A stretch of 64,000 bases of DNA, from the NCBI GenBank assembly GCA_934643145.1, contig CAKUBM010000002.1:62001-126000 (forward strand), written 5' to 3'. Under the pieces are notes generated by a model, which was not told where the DNA came from, ran no database searches, and saw only the letters and a list, made by a program, of their open reading frames with translations. A program made the translations under genes and the position numbers. Shown in pieces: positions 26,345-34,348 of this stretch. Every line of letters starts with the position of its first letter. Position 1 is the stretch's first letter. This DNA is from an uncultured Collinsella sp. (GTDB taxonomy: Bacteria; Actinomycetota; Coriobacteriia; Coriobacteriales; Coriobacteriaceae).

Positions 26345-27286
26345 TTACTCTGCGGGCAGGAAGTCCTTAACGGCCTCGGCAATTCCGGTGCCCGTAAGTC
26401 CGTAGTGTGCGAAGACCTCGGGGCTCGTACCGGTGATGACCGGCGCGTCGGGCAGGCTCAGGCACTTGACCGGACGCGGGCAATGCTCGCCCACGACCTG
26501 CGCGACCATGGAGCCCAGGCCGCCAAACGGGCTGTGCTCCTCGACGGTCACGACAGCGCGCGTGGCACCGGCGGCCTCGATCACGGCCTCGGCGTCGAGC
26601 GGCTTGACGCAGTACATGTCGAGCACCGTCGCCGAGATGCCCTGCTCGGCCAGCAGGTCGGCAGCGTCCACGGCATGGCGGACCATCTCGCCGGTGGCGA
26701 CGAGCGTCACATCGGTGCCGCGGCGCACCCAGGTGGCACGGTCCATCTGGAACGGGCACTCGTCCTCGGTGTACACGTCCTCGACCGGGTTGCGGCCCAC
26801 GCGGATGTAGGCCGGCTTGTTGTCGGCGACCAGAGCGCGCACGAGCTCGGCGGTCTGGAAGCGGTCGCTCGGCAGATACACGCGCATGTTGGGGATCGCG
26901 CTCATGGCGGCGATATCCTGCGCGGAGTGGTGGCTCATGCCCAGAGCGCCGTAGGACACGCCGCCCGAGATGCCGATGAGCTTGACGTTGGTGTTGGAGT
27001 ACGAGACGTCGACCTTGCACTGCTCATACGAACGCGTGGTCACAAAGGACGCGGGCGAGGCGGCCCAGGCCTTCTTGCCGCACGAAGCCATGCCGGCAGC
27101 AATGCTCACCAGGTCCTGCTCGGCAATGCCGACCTCGACGGACTGCTGGGGATACTGATCGAAGAACGGCGTGAGCGACGCGGAGCCACGGGAGTCGGAG
27201 CACAGGACGACAATGTCCTTATCGGTTGCGGCGGCCTCGAGCAGCGCGTCGCAGATAACCTTGCGGTTGGCGATCTTGTTAGCCAT
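26345..27286 (-). CDS. Transketolase family, C-terminal subunit (AptB-like)
   Basis: 313 aa from the ATG at 27286 after AAGGAGG. Pyrimidine-binding domain with the conserved Glu in EVGIAEQD, then the C-terminal transketolase domain (VTVEEHSPFGGLGS). It forms one enzyme with the subunit encoded just upstream; the two genes overlap by 8 bp. Split transketolases include the apulose-4-phosphate transketolase AptAB as well as other pentose and DXS-like systems. Isomerase and kinase neighbours fit a ketose-phosphate substrate. Apulose specificity is inference. Confidence 0.9.
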   Translation of the reverse strand: MANKIANRKVICDALLEAAATDKDIVVLCSDSRGSASLTPFFDQYPQQSVEVGIAEQDLVSIAAGMASCGKKAWAASPASFVTTRSYEQCKVDVSYSNTNVKLIGISGGVSYGALGMSHHSAQDIAAMSAIPNMRVYLPSDRFQTAELVRALVADNKPAYIRVGRNPVEDVYTEDECPFQMDRATWVRRGTDVTLVATGEMVRHAVDAADLLAEQGISATVLDMYCVKPLDAEAVIEAAGATRAVVTVEEHSPFGGLGSMVAQVVGEHCPRPVKCLSLPDAPVITGTSPEVFAHYGLTGTGIAEAVKDFLPAE

Positions 27287-28115
27287 TGATGGCCTCCTTG
27301 TGGGCAGCGAAATCGGCGATGATCTGGGCGTATTCCTCGTCGTTGGGCAGGTGGTGGTGCCAGCTGGCCTTGTCCTCCATAACCGGCGAGCCATAGCCCT
27401 TCACCGTGTTGAGGATGATGACCGTGGGCTTACCCTTGGTCTCGGCGGCAAGCGTCAGCGCGGCGTCGATGGCCTGGACGTCGTTGCCCGGAATGGACAG
27501 CACGTTCCAACCGAAGGCGGCCCAGCGCTCCTCCTGCGAGTCCTGCTTCATAACATCCTCGGTGCTGCCGCTGATCTGCAGGCGGTTGCGGTCCACGAGC
27601 GCGCACAGGTTATCGAGCTGATAGTTGCCGCCGCTCATGGCGCCCTCCCAGACCGAGCCCTCGGCAAGCTCGCCGTCGCCCATGATGGTGTAGACGCGGT
27701 AGTCGCGGCCGTCCATCTTACCGGCGAGCGCCATTCCCACCGCCACGGGCAGGCCGTGACCGAGCGAACCCGAGTTCATCTCGATGCCCTTGAGCTTGTT
27801 GTTGGGATGGCCGATGTAGGGGCTGCCGAACTTGGAGAAGCGGGCCTTGACGTCATCGAGGTCCAGGTAGCCCTCGTGGCACAGCACCGCGTAGTAGGCC
27901 TCCATGGCGTGGCCCTTGGAGAGCACGAAGCGGTCGCGGTTGGGATCGTCGACGGTCTCGGGCGAAATGTTCAGATGGTTGGCGTAGAGGGTCATGAGGG
28001 CGTCGATCACCGACATGTCGCCGCCGATGTGGCCGCCGGCGCCGGCCATGATGATGTCAACGCAATCGCGGCGGAGGTCCCAGCGCAGGGACTCAAGCTC
28101 TTCGATAGTTGCCAT
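27279..28115 (-). CDS. Transketolase family, N-terminal subunit (AptA-like)
   Basis: 278 aa from the ATG at 28115 behind GAGGAG. Thiamine diphosphate site: GDGELAEGSVWEG with the following Asn region, plus VLSKGHA and NSGSLGHGL, standard for the N-terminal half of transketolase. The partner half is the next gene. It starts 2 bp after the isomerase stop, so isomerase and both subunits form one tight operon. It transfers a two-carbon ketol unit between sugar phosphates in the cytoplasm. Confidence 0.92.
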   Translation of the reverse strand: MATIEELESLRWDLRRDCVDIIMAGAGGHIGGDMSVIDALMTLYANHLNISPETVDDPNRDRFVLSKGHAMEAYYAVLCHEGYLDLDDVKARFSKFGSPYIGHPNNKLKGIEMNSGSLGHGLPVAVGMALAGKMDGRDYRVYTIMGDGELAEGSVWEGAMSGGNYQLDNLCALVDRNRLQISGSTEDVMKQDSQEERWAAFGWNVLSIPGNDVQAIDAALTLAAETKGKPTVIILNTVKGYGSPVMEDKASWHHHLPNDEEYAQIIADFAAHKEAING

Positions 28116-28117
28116 TT

Positions 28118-29518
28118 CTACTCTCCTCGCAGGTAGGCTTTGACGTCTTCTTCGATGGGGTCGTACAGGTCGGGGGCGAAGCCAAGGTACTTGCATGCCT
28201 CATAGAGCACCGGCACCACGTTGGCATGGATGGCCACGCAGTGGTGGATGTAGGGGCCCTCGACGATCTTGGCCTCGAGGCGCTTGAGGTTCTCGACCTC
28301 GACCCACAGGTAGGTGCCCATACCGGCAGGGCCGTCGATGCCGCGGGCGTTGCCCAGCAGCAGCGAATACTCGCCGTTGTCGCCGTCAAAGCGGGCAAGG
28401 GTGAGGTCGCCGTGCTTGGCCTCGGCCGTCAGCGCGCCGGGGTGATCGAAGGCCAGCGGGTAGGTGAGCTTGGGCTTGACGGCCGCGCAGCTGCAGGGCC
28501 AGGGGCCGCAGTGCTGCAGCAGCTCGCCGTTCTCGTTGTCGGGATGGCGAACGGTCCAGTCGGCGAACATGCCGCGGTGACGGCCAAGATCGGCGGCCTC
28601 GACCATGAGCGCGGTGATGGCGCCGTGGATGTCGGTCTCGCAGACGACGGGGATGCCCATCTCGTTGAGGATGGCGTTGGCGGCGCAGGGCATAATGCCC
28701 AGCTCGTCCTGCAGGGCGTTCCAGCACTGGATGGCGCCGGCGTTGCAGCCGTACTTCTCGACCAGGCGCTTCATGGCGATGGCGAGTCCAGCGACCGCGG
28801 GGACCTTGTCCTCGGGGATGCAGATCTCAAAGCTGTCGCTGATGTGGGCGAGCATGGCGGCCATGGCCTGTTCGTCGGCCTGGGCGTCGCGCACGGCCTG
28901 GACAAGCTCAGTCATGGGGATGGGCGAAAGCTGGATGTTGAACTTCTCGAGCAGCTCGCCCTCGTTGCACATGGTCGACCAGAAGTCGAACGGACGGGTG
29001 GCCATCTGCAGGATGCGGGTGTGCTTGAAGGTCTTAACGACGTTGCACACGGCCAGGAAGTCCCAGACGCCACGCTCGAACTCGGGATCGGTCAGGCGGC
29101 AGTTGGTCATGTAGGTGAAGGGGACCTGGAAGCGGCGCAGGACCTTACCAGTGGCGAACAGGCCGCACTGGCTGTCGCGCAGGCGGGTGCCGTCGGGCTC
29201 GGGGCGCTCGTCGCGCGGGCCCCACAGCAGCACGGGCAGGCCGAGCTCGCGGGCAAGGCGGGCGCAGACGTACTCGGTGCCAAAGTTGGCATGGCACAGC
29301 ATGATGCCGTCGACGCCCTCGGCGCGGAACTTCTTGACGATGGGCTCGATATGGCTGTCGTCGAACAGCAGGCCCTCGTCGTTGATGTCGTCGATATCCA
29401 CGATGTCGACGCCGATCTCGCGCAGGCGGTCAGCCGTCAGGCCGCGATACTTGATCGCGTCCGGCGCGCTAAAGATACTGCGGCGCGTGGGCACAAAACC
29501 GAGCTTGATCTTATCCAT
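28118..29518 (-). CDS. L-fucose/L-arabinose isomerase family protein
   Basis: 466 aa. N-terminal Rossmann-like region (LGFVPTRRSIFSAP, GVDGIMLCHANFGTE, GLPVLLWGPRDE) and a C-terminal barrel with candidate metal ligands (CETDIHGA, HH in PYIHHCVAIHANVVP). This is the fold of L-fucose and L-arabinose isomerases. It interconverts an aldose and ketose. Head of the operon with the split transketolase, behind an AT-rich region with GTTTAC operators. In the apiose model it would be the aldose-ketose isomerase, but I do not know that the characterised apiose isomerase belongs to this family. GGGGAGG precedes the ATG. Confidence 0.85.
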   Translation of the reverse strand: MDKIKLGFVPTRRSIFSAPDAIKYRGLTADRLREIGVDIVDIDDINDEGLLFDDSHIEPIVKKFRAEGVDGIMLCHANFGTEYVCARLARELGLPVLLWGPRDERPEPDGTRLRDSQCGLFATGKVLRRFQVPFTYMTNCRLTDPEFERGVWDFLAVCNVVKTFKHTRILQMATRPFDFWSTMCNEGELLEKFNIQLSPIPMTELVQAVRDAQADEQAMAAMLAHISDSFEICIPEDKVPAVAGLAIAMKRLVEKYGCNAGAIQCWNALQDELGIMPCAANAILNEMGIPVVCETDIHGAITALMVEAADLGRHRGMFADWTVRHPDNENGELLQHCGPWPCSCAAVKPKLTYPLAFDHPGALTAEAKHGDLTLARFDGDNGEYSLLLGNARGIDGPAGMGTYLWVEVENLKRLEAKIVEGPYIHHCVAIHANVVPVLYEACKYLGFAPDLYDPIEEDVKAYLRGE

Positions 29519-29540
29519 GTACGTCCTCCCCTAGTCACAT

Positions 29541-29660
29541 GTTCAGTAAACAGACGCATGTTTCGTTTTGTTCTGTTTACTAAATGTTTTACTCTTCTGT
29601 TTAGAAGTTTAACGCGAAATACCCGTAAACGGTAGAGAAATCAGCCTAAACGGTATGTAA
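29541..29660. promoter_or_regulatory. LacI-type operator cluster before isomerase operon
   Basis: Repeated half sites CAGTAAACAG (near 29544), TGTTTACTAAATG (near 29573), TGTTTAGAAG (near 29598), CGTAAACGG (near 29624) and ATGTAAAC (near 29655), in a strikingly AT-rich 140 bp. The same words precede the lacI gene and the PTS gene. Confidence 0.65.
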
Positions 29661-29684
29661 ACAATCTGAACATACAAGGGAAAC

Positions 29685-29712
29685 AAAAAAGAGGGCCCCG
29701 AAGAACCCTCTA
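29685..29712 (-). terminator. Intrinsic terminator of lacI gene
   Basis: Minus strand AGAGGG, loop, CCCTCT then TTTTTT (29685-29712), 66 bp after the LacI stop. Confidence 0.8.
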
Positions 29713-29778
29713 TCTGTGACGTTCTGTGTGTCCACCCGCGGCGCGGGCGCATCTAACGCGAGTAGGCGGCGCTTTCGC

Positions 29779-30789
29779 CTAGAGCTCGCGTACGCTCTGG
29801 CGCTCGACAAAGTAGGTCGAGACGGCCGTCTTGCAGGTATAGCTCTTGGGGTTGCGGATGTTGCCCACCAGGCGGCGCACCGCGATCTCGCCCACCTCGT
29901 GCTTGGGAACATGCACCGTGGTGAGCGGCGGATTGGAGAAGGCGCCCACGGACAGGTCGTCGAAGCCGATCATCGATACGTCGTCGGGCACGCGGATGCC
30001 GTGCTCGTTGAGCGCTCGCATAGCGCCCACGGCGAGCACGTCGTTCTCAGCGAAGAAAGCCGTCGGCAGGTCGTCGCGCGAGACGGTATCGAGCCAGGCG
30101 CCCATGTCGTGGTAAGCGCCCTCGAGCGTGGTGCCCAGCGTGATGTGCCATGCCGGGTTGGGCTCAAGGCCCGCGTCCTCAAGCGCCTGACGGTAGCCAC
30201 GCTCGCGATCCTTAAAGTTGCGGATACGCAGGTCGCCGGCAAGATAGCCGATCTGCTTGTGACCCTTCTCGATAAGATGGTCCACGGCGCGCAGCACCGA
30301 GTCGGTGTTGGCGATGACCACGGCATCGAAGTACTGACGGTCGCTCCAGCCGTCGAGCACGATCAGGTGGGCGGCAGCGTTGGCGAACAGGGCGTAGTCC
30401 TCCTCGCCCAGCTCGGTACCCATCAGCACGATGGCGGCCGACGGATCGGCGATCAGCCCCTCGACCTGCGGGCGCACGGCGTCCAGGTCGCTAAAGTCGA
30501 GCGAGACAAAGCTCGTGCTCATGCCGTGGCGGCGCGCCTGGCGCTCCACGCCCTCGATAACCGCAGGGTGGAAGGTGCTCTCGTCCAGGATGGCGCCCGT
30601 CTTGCGCGCAAGCACGAACTGGATACTCTCGAGTTGCGTCGACTGCTGGTAGCCGAGTGACTGCGCGCACTCGAGGATGATCTTAGCGGTCTCTTCGCTC
30701 ACGCTGCGCTTGCGGTTGAGCGCGTTGGACACGGTCGCGGGCGAAAAGCCGGTGATGCGGCTGATCTCGCGGACACTTGCTTTGGCCAT
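29779..30789 (-). CDS. LacI-family transcriptional regulator
   Basis: 336 aa. Helix-turn-helix at residues 4-24 (VREISRITGFSPATVSNALN) with hinge helix, then a periplasmic-binding-protein-like effector domain (GLIADPSAAIVLMGTE, AFFAENDVLAVGAM, MIGFDDLSVGAFSNPPLTTV). Binds DNA as a dimer and responds to a sugar or sugar phosphate. GGGAGAAACG precedes the ATG. GTAAATGTTTAG-type sites in its own upstream region suggest autoregulation; matching sites precede the isomerase operon, the ROK gene and the PTS/esterase pair. Effector unknown. Confidence 0.93.
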   Translation of the reverse strand: MAKASVREISRITGFSPATVSNALNRKRSVSEETAKIILECAQSLGYQQSTQLESIQFVLARKTGAILDESTFHPAVIEGVERQARRHGMSTSFVSLDFSDLDAVRPQVEGLIADPSAAIVLMGTELGEEDYALFANAAAHLIVLDGWSDRQYFDAVVIANTDSVLRAVDHLIEKGHKQIGYLAGDLRIRNFKDRERGYRQALEDAGLEPNPAWHITLGTTLEGAYHDMGAWLDTVSRDDLPTAFFAENDVLAVGAMRALNEHGIRVPDDVSMIGFDDLSVGAFSNPPLTTVHVPKHEVGEIAVRRLVGNIRNPKSYTCKTAVSTYFVERQSVREL

Positions 30790-30854
30790 CGTTTCTCCCT
30801 AGCGACGGTCGCGGCCGAGCTCATTGGCTCGGCAACTAAACGACCGAAAATTCA

Positions 30855-30892
30855 ATCTAAACAGAATAGTAAATGTTTAGTAGCTAGTTTAC
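30855..30892 (-). promoter_or_regulatory. Probable autoregulatory LacI operator
   Basis: CTAAACAG near 30856, TAAATGTTTA at 30870-30879 and AGTTTACC near 30886 in the AT-rich region 65-105 bp upstream of the lacI start. Compare CTAAACATGTTTAG at 7983. Confidence 0.6.
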
Positions 30893-30951
30893 CCTGTTGT
30901 CAAGCGTTGCGGCTCGACTATTCCCCCAACGGCCACTTTTTACCGGTAGCC

Positions 30952-30978
30952 AATTTGGGACGGGGCTTTTTTGACTAC
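30952..30978. repeat. GGGACGGGG-family repeat, single arm
   Basis: CCAATTTGGGACGGGGCTTT matches one arm of the hairpins at 24666 and 32058 but has no partner arm here. It sits 2 bp from the ROK stop and looks like a decayed copy. Confidence 0.6.
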
Positions 30979-30980
30979 CT

Positions 30981-31889
30981 TTAGAGGCGCATGGCCTCCT
31001 GCACGGCTCCGTACAGGTTGGCATCGTTGCCGAGTTCGGCCACCTTAATCTGCGGCTCGGGGATGCCGGCAAAACCGCCCTCGTAGCCAGCGAGCGCGGC
31101 CGACATCTGGGCGCGAAGCGCATCAATGAGTTCGGGATGACACGAAATGCCACCCGCAATCACAAAGACCTCGGGGTCGAGCACGGCCTGCAGGTTTACG
31201 AGCTGGGCATCAAACGTACGCGCATAGCGGTCGAGAGCGCGCTGGGCCGCCTCGTCGCCGGCCTCGATCCACTCGAAGACGCGGCGCCCGTCCACGGCAG
31301 TATCTGCCGGCAGTCCTTTCTCCGCCACAGCAGCATCGCGCAGCGCGCGCCAGCCGCCTGTGCCGGCAAACACGTTGTCCATCGCCGCCGCACGCGTCAC
31401 ATCATTGCGCAGAAAGCTGAATTCGCCGGCAAAACCATGCGAGCCGCGAAGGACATGACCGTCGATAACGATGCCGCCGCCAATCCCGGTGCCAATGGCA
31501 AGTACCACGCCAATACGATGCTCACGTAGCGCGCCCGCCGCATATTCGCCAAGCGCACAGCATTTGCCGTCGTTATTGACAGACACCGGCATGCCAAGAC
31601 GCTCGCGCAAGAGCCTTCCCAGCGGGCAACCGTCCATGTATGTCAAAGCGCCGCCGCGATGGATCGTGCCGTCCGCGTCGCCCTCGTAGATGCCGCCGGG
31701 CGCGCTTACGCCCACAGCGGAGACGCGCTCGCGATACGGCTCGACAAGGCCAATCAGGGTTTCGACCACTTCTTCGGCCGCGCTAAAACTAGTCGGCAGG
31801 CTACCGCGCTCTCGGATGGAGTAATCCTCACCCAGCACGGCCCACTTAACTGCCGTACCGCCCACGTCGATGCCAAAGAACTCTTTCAT
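30981..31889 (-). CDS. ROK-family sugar kinase
   Basis: 302 aa from the ATG at 31889 behind GGGGGCAGC. N-terminal phosphate motif IDVGGTAVKWAVL, catalytic Asp in VNNDGKCCALGEY and GTGIGGGIVIDG. The usual ROK zinc signature (GH followed by CxCGxxGCxE) is absent: after GFAGEF the sequence continues without the Cys cluster. No helix-turn-helix, so it is an enzyme rather than a NagC-type repressor. It probably phosphorylates a hexose or glucoside in the cytoplasm. A TAAAC/GTTTA operator lies about 110 bp upstream, linking it to the LacI gene next door. Confidence 0.87.
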   Translation of the reverse strand: MKEFFGIDVGGTAVKWAVLGEDYSIRERGSLPTSFSAAEEVVETLIGLVEPYRERVSAVGVSAPGGIYEGDADGTIHRGGALTYMDGCPLGRLLRERLGMPVSVNNDGKCCALGEYAAGALREHRIGVVLAIGTGIGGGIVIDGHVLRGSHGFAGEFSFLRNDVTRAAAMDNVFAGTGGWRALRDAAVAEKGLPADTAVDGRRVFEWIEAGDEAAQRALDRYARTFDAQLVNLQAVLDPEVFVIAGGISCHPELIDALRAQMSAALAGYEGGFAGIPEPQIKVAELGNDANLYGAVQEAMRL

Positions 31890-31999
31890 GCTGCCCCCAC
31901 TTAAACGTACATGTGCCAATTATCTAGGCTTTCTTACCCATGCAACCACGAGGGCTTCGAGCGAACAATGGGTTTTAGGCTAACGGTCACGTTAATTCT

Positions 32000-32024
32000 A
32001 TAAACGGTGTTCAATCTGTTTACG
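32000..32024 (-). promoter_or_regulatory. Possible LacI operator before ROK gene
   Basis: TATAAACGG and CTGTTTACGG form an imperfect inverted repeat (TAAAC, 12 nt, GTTTA). The 304-bp gap 31890-32193 otherwise contains the hairpin repeat at 32058-32165. Confidence 0.5.
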
Positions 32025-32057
32025 GCAGCTAGCTATATAGGCAAACCAACATAGTCG

Positions 32058-32165
32058 CCAATTTGGGACGCAGCTTTTTGACTGTTTTGCCACCCGATGA
32101 TTTTTCTGGGACGGGGATTAAAAATCATCGCCAAAGTAGCTAAAAAAGCCCCGTCCCAAAATGAC
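32058..32165. repeat. GGGACGGGG-family hairpin repeat (copy 2)
   Basis: Outer arms near 32058-32084 and 32138-32165 (CAATTTGGGACG / CCCGTCCCAAAATG) and an inner perfect stem CGATGATTTTT (32095-32105) with its complement at 32120-32130. Probable terminator region of the nucleoside hydrolase gene. Confidence 0.7.
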
Positions 32166-32193
32166 TACTTTGGGAACGGGGCGAGCGGGTCAC

Positions 32194-33168
32194 TTAGCCC
32201 AAGACGTGAGCCATGCGTGCCTTGAACTCCGCGAGGAAGCGCGGGGCGTCCACGGTTAGCGCCACAAGGGCGCTCTTGTCCGGGTCGGCCACGCGGCGCT
32301 CGTCGCAGATAGTGCGGCCGCGATACTCGCCGAGCAGGTCGACGCGCAAGTTGCAACCGAGCGCGCCCACGAGCGTGGGATCAATCGCCACGGCAACGGC
32401 AAGCGGATCGTGCAGCGCGCAGCCGCCCAGGTAAGGGGCGTTCATCTCGTACGAGCCAATGTAGTGCTCGACCATACTCGCAAACGCGCAACCGGCCATG
32501 GTGCCCGAGCCCGTCCAACCGGCAATGTCGCGGCGCGTCAGCACCACGCGATGCGTCACGTCCAGACCGACCATAGTGAGCTTGCGGCCCGAGCGAAGCA
32601 CGGCGTCAGCCGCCTCGGGATCGCTTGCCATGTTGGCCTCGGCGCCCGCGCTCACGTTGCCGGGCACGGTCAACGCGCCGCCCATCACGACCACGCGGCC
32701 GATGGACATCATCGCTGCCGCATCGCGCTCCAAGGCAAGCGCCAAGTTTGAGAGCGGGCCGGTCGCCACGTAGACCAGATCGGGTCCATAGGTGCGTGCG
32801 GCATCGATCAGATAATCGACCGCCGCGTTACCATCGGCCGATGTCGCCCCCACCGGCTCGTAGGGCGATGCGGGCACGCTCGCGCCGCCAATGCCGTTTT
32901 TACCATGGATGAGCGTGGTGGACGCCGGCGGCGTATAGGGCTCGTTCGCCTTAATGGGACGATCGGCGCCCAGGTACACCGGCACCTCGGGGCGGCCCAA
33001 CAGGTCAAGCACCGCCAGACAGTTATGCGCCGACTGCTCGACGCGCACGTTGCCAAAGCACGTGGTAATACCGACGAGCTCCACCTCGGGGCTCGCGATG
33101 GCGTAGGCGAGCGCCATCGCGTCGTCCACGCCCATATCCAAATCAAGGATCAGCTTCTTGGTTGCCAT
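32194..33168 (-). CDS. Inosine/uridine-type nucleoside hydrolase
   Basis: 324 aa, normal length. Calcium-binding Asp cluster LDLDMGVDDAMAL at the start (usually DTDPGxDDA), a VATGPLSNLALAL motif, VVMGGAL, and the late Asp in ALHDPLAVAVAI. It splits ribonucleosides to base and ribose. The ribokinase gene ends 4 bp upstream, so the two form an operon that salvages ribose from nucleosides. The base specificity cannot be told. Confidence 0.93.
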   Translation of the reverse strand: MATKKLILDLDMGVDDAMALAYAIASPEVELVGITTCFGNVRVEQSAHNCLAVLDLLGRPEVPVYLGADRPIKANEPYTPPASTTLIHGKNGIGGASVPASPYEPVGATSADGNAAVDYLIDAARTYGPDLVYVATGPLSNLALALERDAAAMMSIGRVVVMGGALTVPGNVSAGAEANMASDPEAADAVLRSGRKLTMVGLDVTHRVVLTRRDIAGWTGSGTMAGCAFASMVEHYIGSYEMNAPYLGGCALHDPLAVAVAIDPTLVGALGCNLRVDLLGEYRGRTICDERRVADPDKSALVALTVDAPRFLAEFKARMAHVLG

Positions 33169-33172
33169 TGTT

Positions 33173-34162
33173 CTACTCCGCTTCTCCGTCTAAACCGTCT
33201 AAACCAAACTTATGCTCAACTTCGGCGCGCGTGGGAATCGATTGCTGAGCACCCAGGCGCGACACCGTCACTGCCGAGGCGCGAGCGCCCGCGGCCATGC
33301 ACTCAAAGAGAGGCAAGCCCTGCAGCCGAGCCGCCGCAAGTGCGCCGATAAACGTATCGCCCGCAGCCGTGGTGTCGACCACCTCGCCCGAAAGCGCCGG
33401 TATGCGCAGCAGCCCTCCGTCATCGCCGAGCGTAACCGACCCGGATCCGCCCAGCGTGATGACCGCGGCACCGGCGCCCTTGGCGAGCAAAGCCCCAAGC
33501 GCAGCGACGCAGCTCGCGTCATCCGTGGGCAAGATGCCCGTCAGCGCCTGGCACTCGGTCTCGTTGGGACAAACCAAGTCGACCGCAGGCCACGCTCCCG
33601 CCGGCAGGTCGCACGCCGGCGCCGGGTTAAAGACCGTATAGAACCCCAGCCTGTGGGCGCAAGAGAGCGCCGCGGCCGCGGCCATCAGGTCACATTCGCC
33701 CTGGGCGATAAAGACGCCGCCGGCCGCCGGGGCGAGGTCGCAGATATTGGCGTCGAGCTCATCGGCCACTAGATAGCGCAGCGCGCAGGCAACGTCCTCG
33801 CCCGAAAGCGCATGGTTGGCGCCCGGCGATAACACGATGCGGTTGTCGTTCTCGCAGCGAATGATAGTCGCGGTGCCCGTCTCCACGTCGTCGCGACGCG
33901 CCACAAACTCAACGCCCACGCCGGCATCTTGGAGCCCCGCCACCAGTGCGTCACCAAATGTATCGCGCCCGACGGCGCCGATCATGCACGTGCGCGCACC
34001 CATGCGCGCGGCGGCGACAGCCTGGTTTGCACCCTTGCCGCCGGCGTTGGTGATAAAACCGCTTCCGCCGACGGTCTCGCCCGCACGCGGCATGCGCTCG
34101 CACGCCACCGAAAGGTCCATGTTCATGCTGCCGAACACCGCAACGATGCCGCGATCTGCCAT
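33173..34162 (-). CDS. rbsK: Ribokinase
   Basis: 329 aa from the ATG at 34162 behind GAGGAGG. PfkB family: N-terminal GSMNMDLSV and NAGGKGANQAVAAARMG, C-terminal anion hole and catalytic Asp in DTTAAGDTFIGALAA. Phosphorylates ribose to ribose 5-phosphate. First gene of the pair with the nucleoside hydrolase, which would supply the ribose. No transporter is next to it. Confidence 0.92.
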   Translation of the reverse strand: MADRGIVAVFGSMNMDLSVACERMPRAGETVGGSGFITNAGGKGANQAVAAARMGARTCMIGAVGRDTFGDALVAGLQDAGVGVEFVARRDDVETGTATIIRCENDNRIVLSPGANHALSGEDVACALRYLVADELDANICDLAPAAGGVFIAQGECDLMAAAAALSCAHRLGFYTVFNPAPACDLPAGAWPAVDLVCPNETECQALTGILPTDDASCVAALGALLAKGAGAAVITLGGSGSVTLGDDGGLLRIPALSGEVVDTTAAGDTFIGALAAARLQGLPLFECMAAGARASAVTVSRLGAQQSIPTRAEVEHKFGLDGLDGEAE

Positions 34163-34348
34163 GGAAACCTCCTCATCCGCGGGCTTTTTGCCCACCGTCG
34201 GCCGTCAATCGTATGCTTTCGCACCTCTATAACTTTAGTTCACTTTGATGTGAACGCGCGCTTGAGGTTGCGCCAGCAGCAAGCATTCACAGGAGCAGGC
34301 GGCTACAATGAATACGTGCTGATTATTCTCGTCATTGGATGATGTTTT

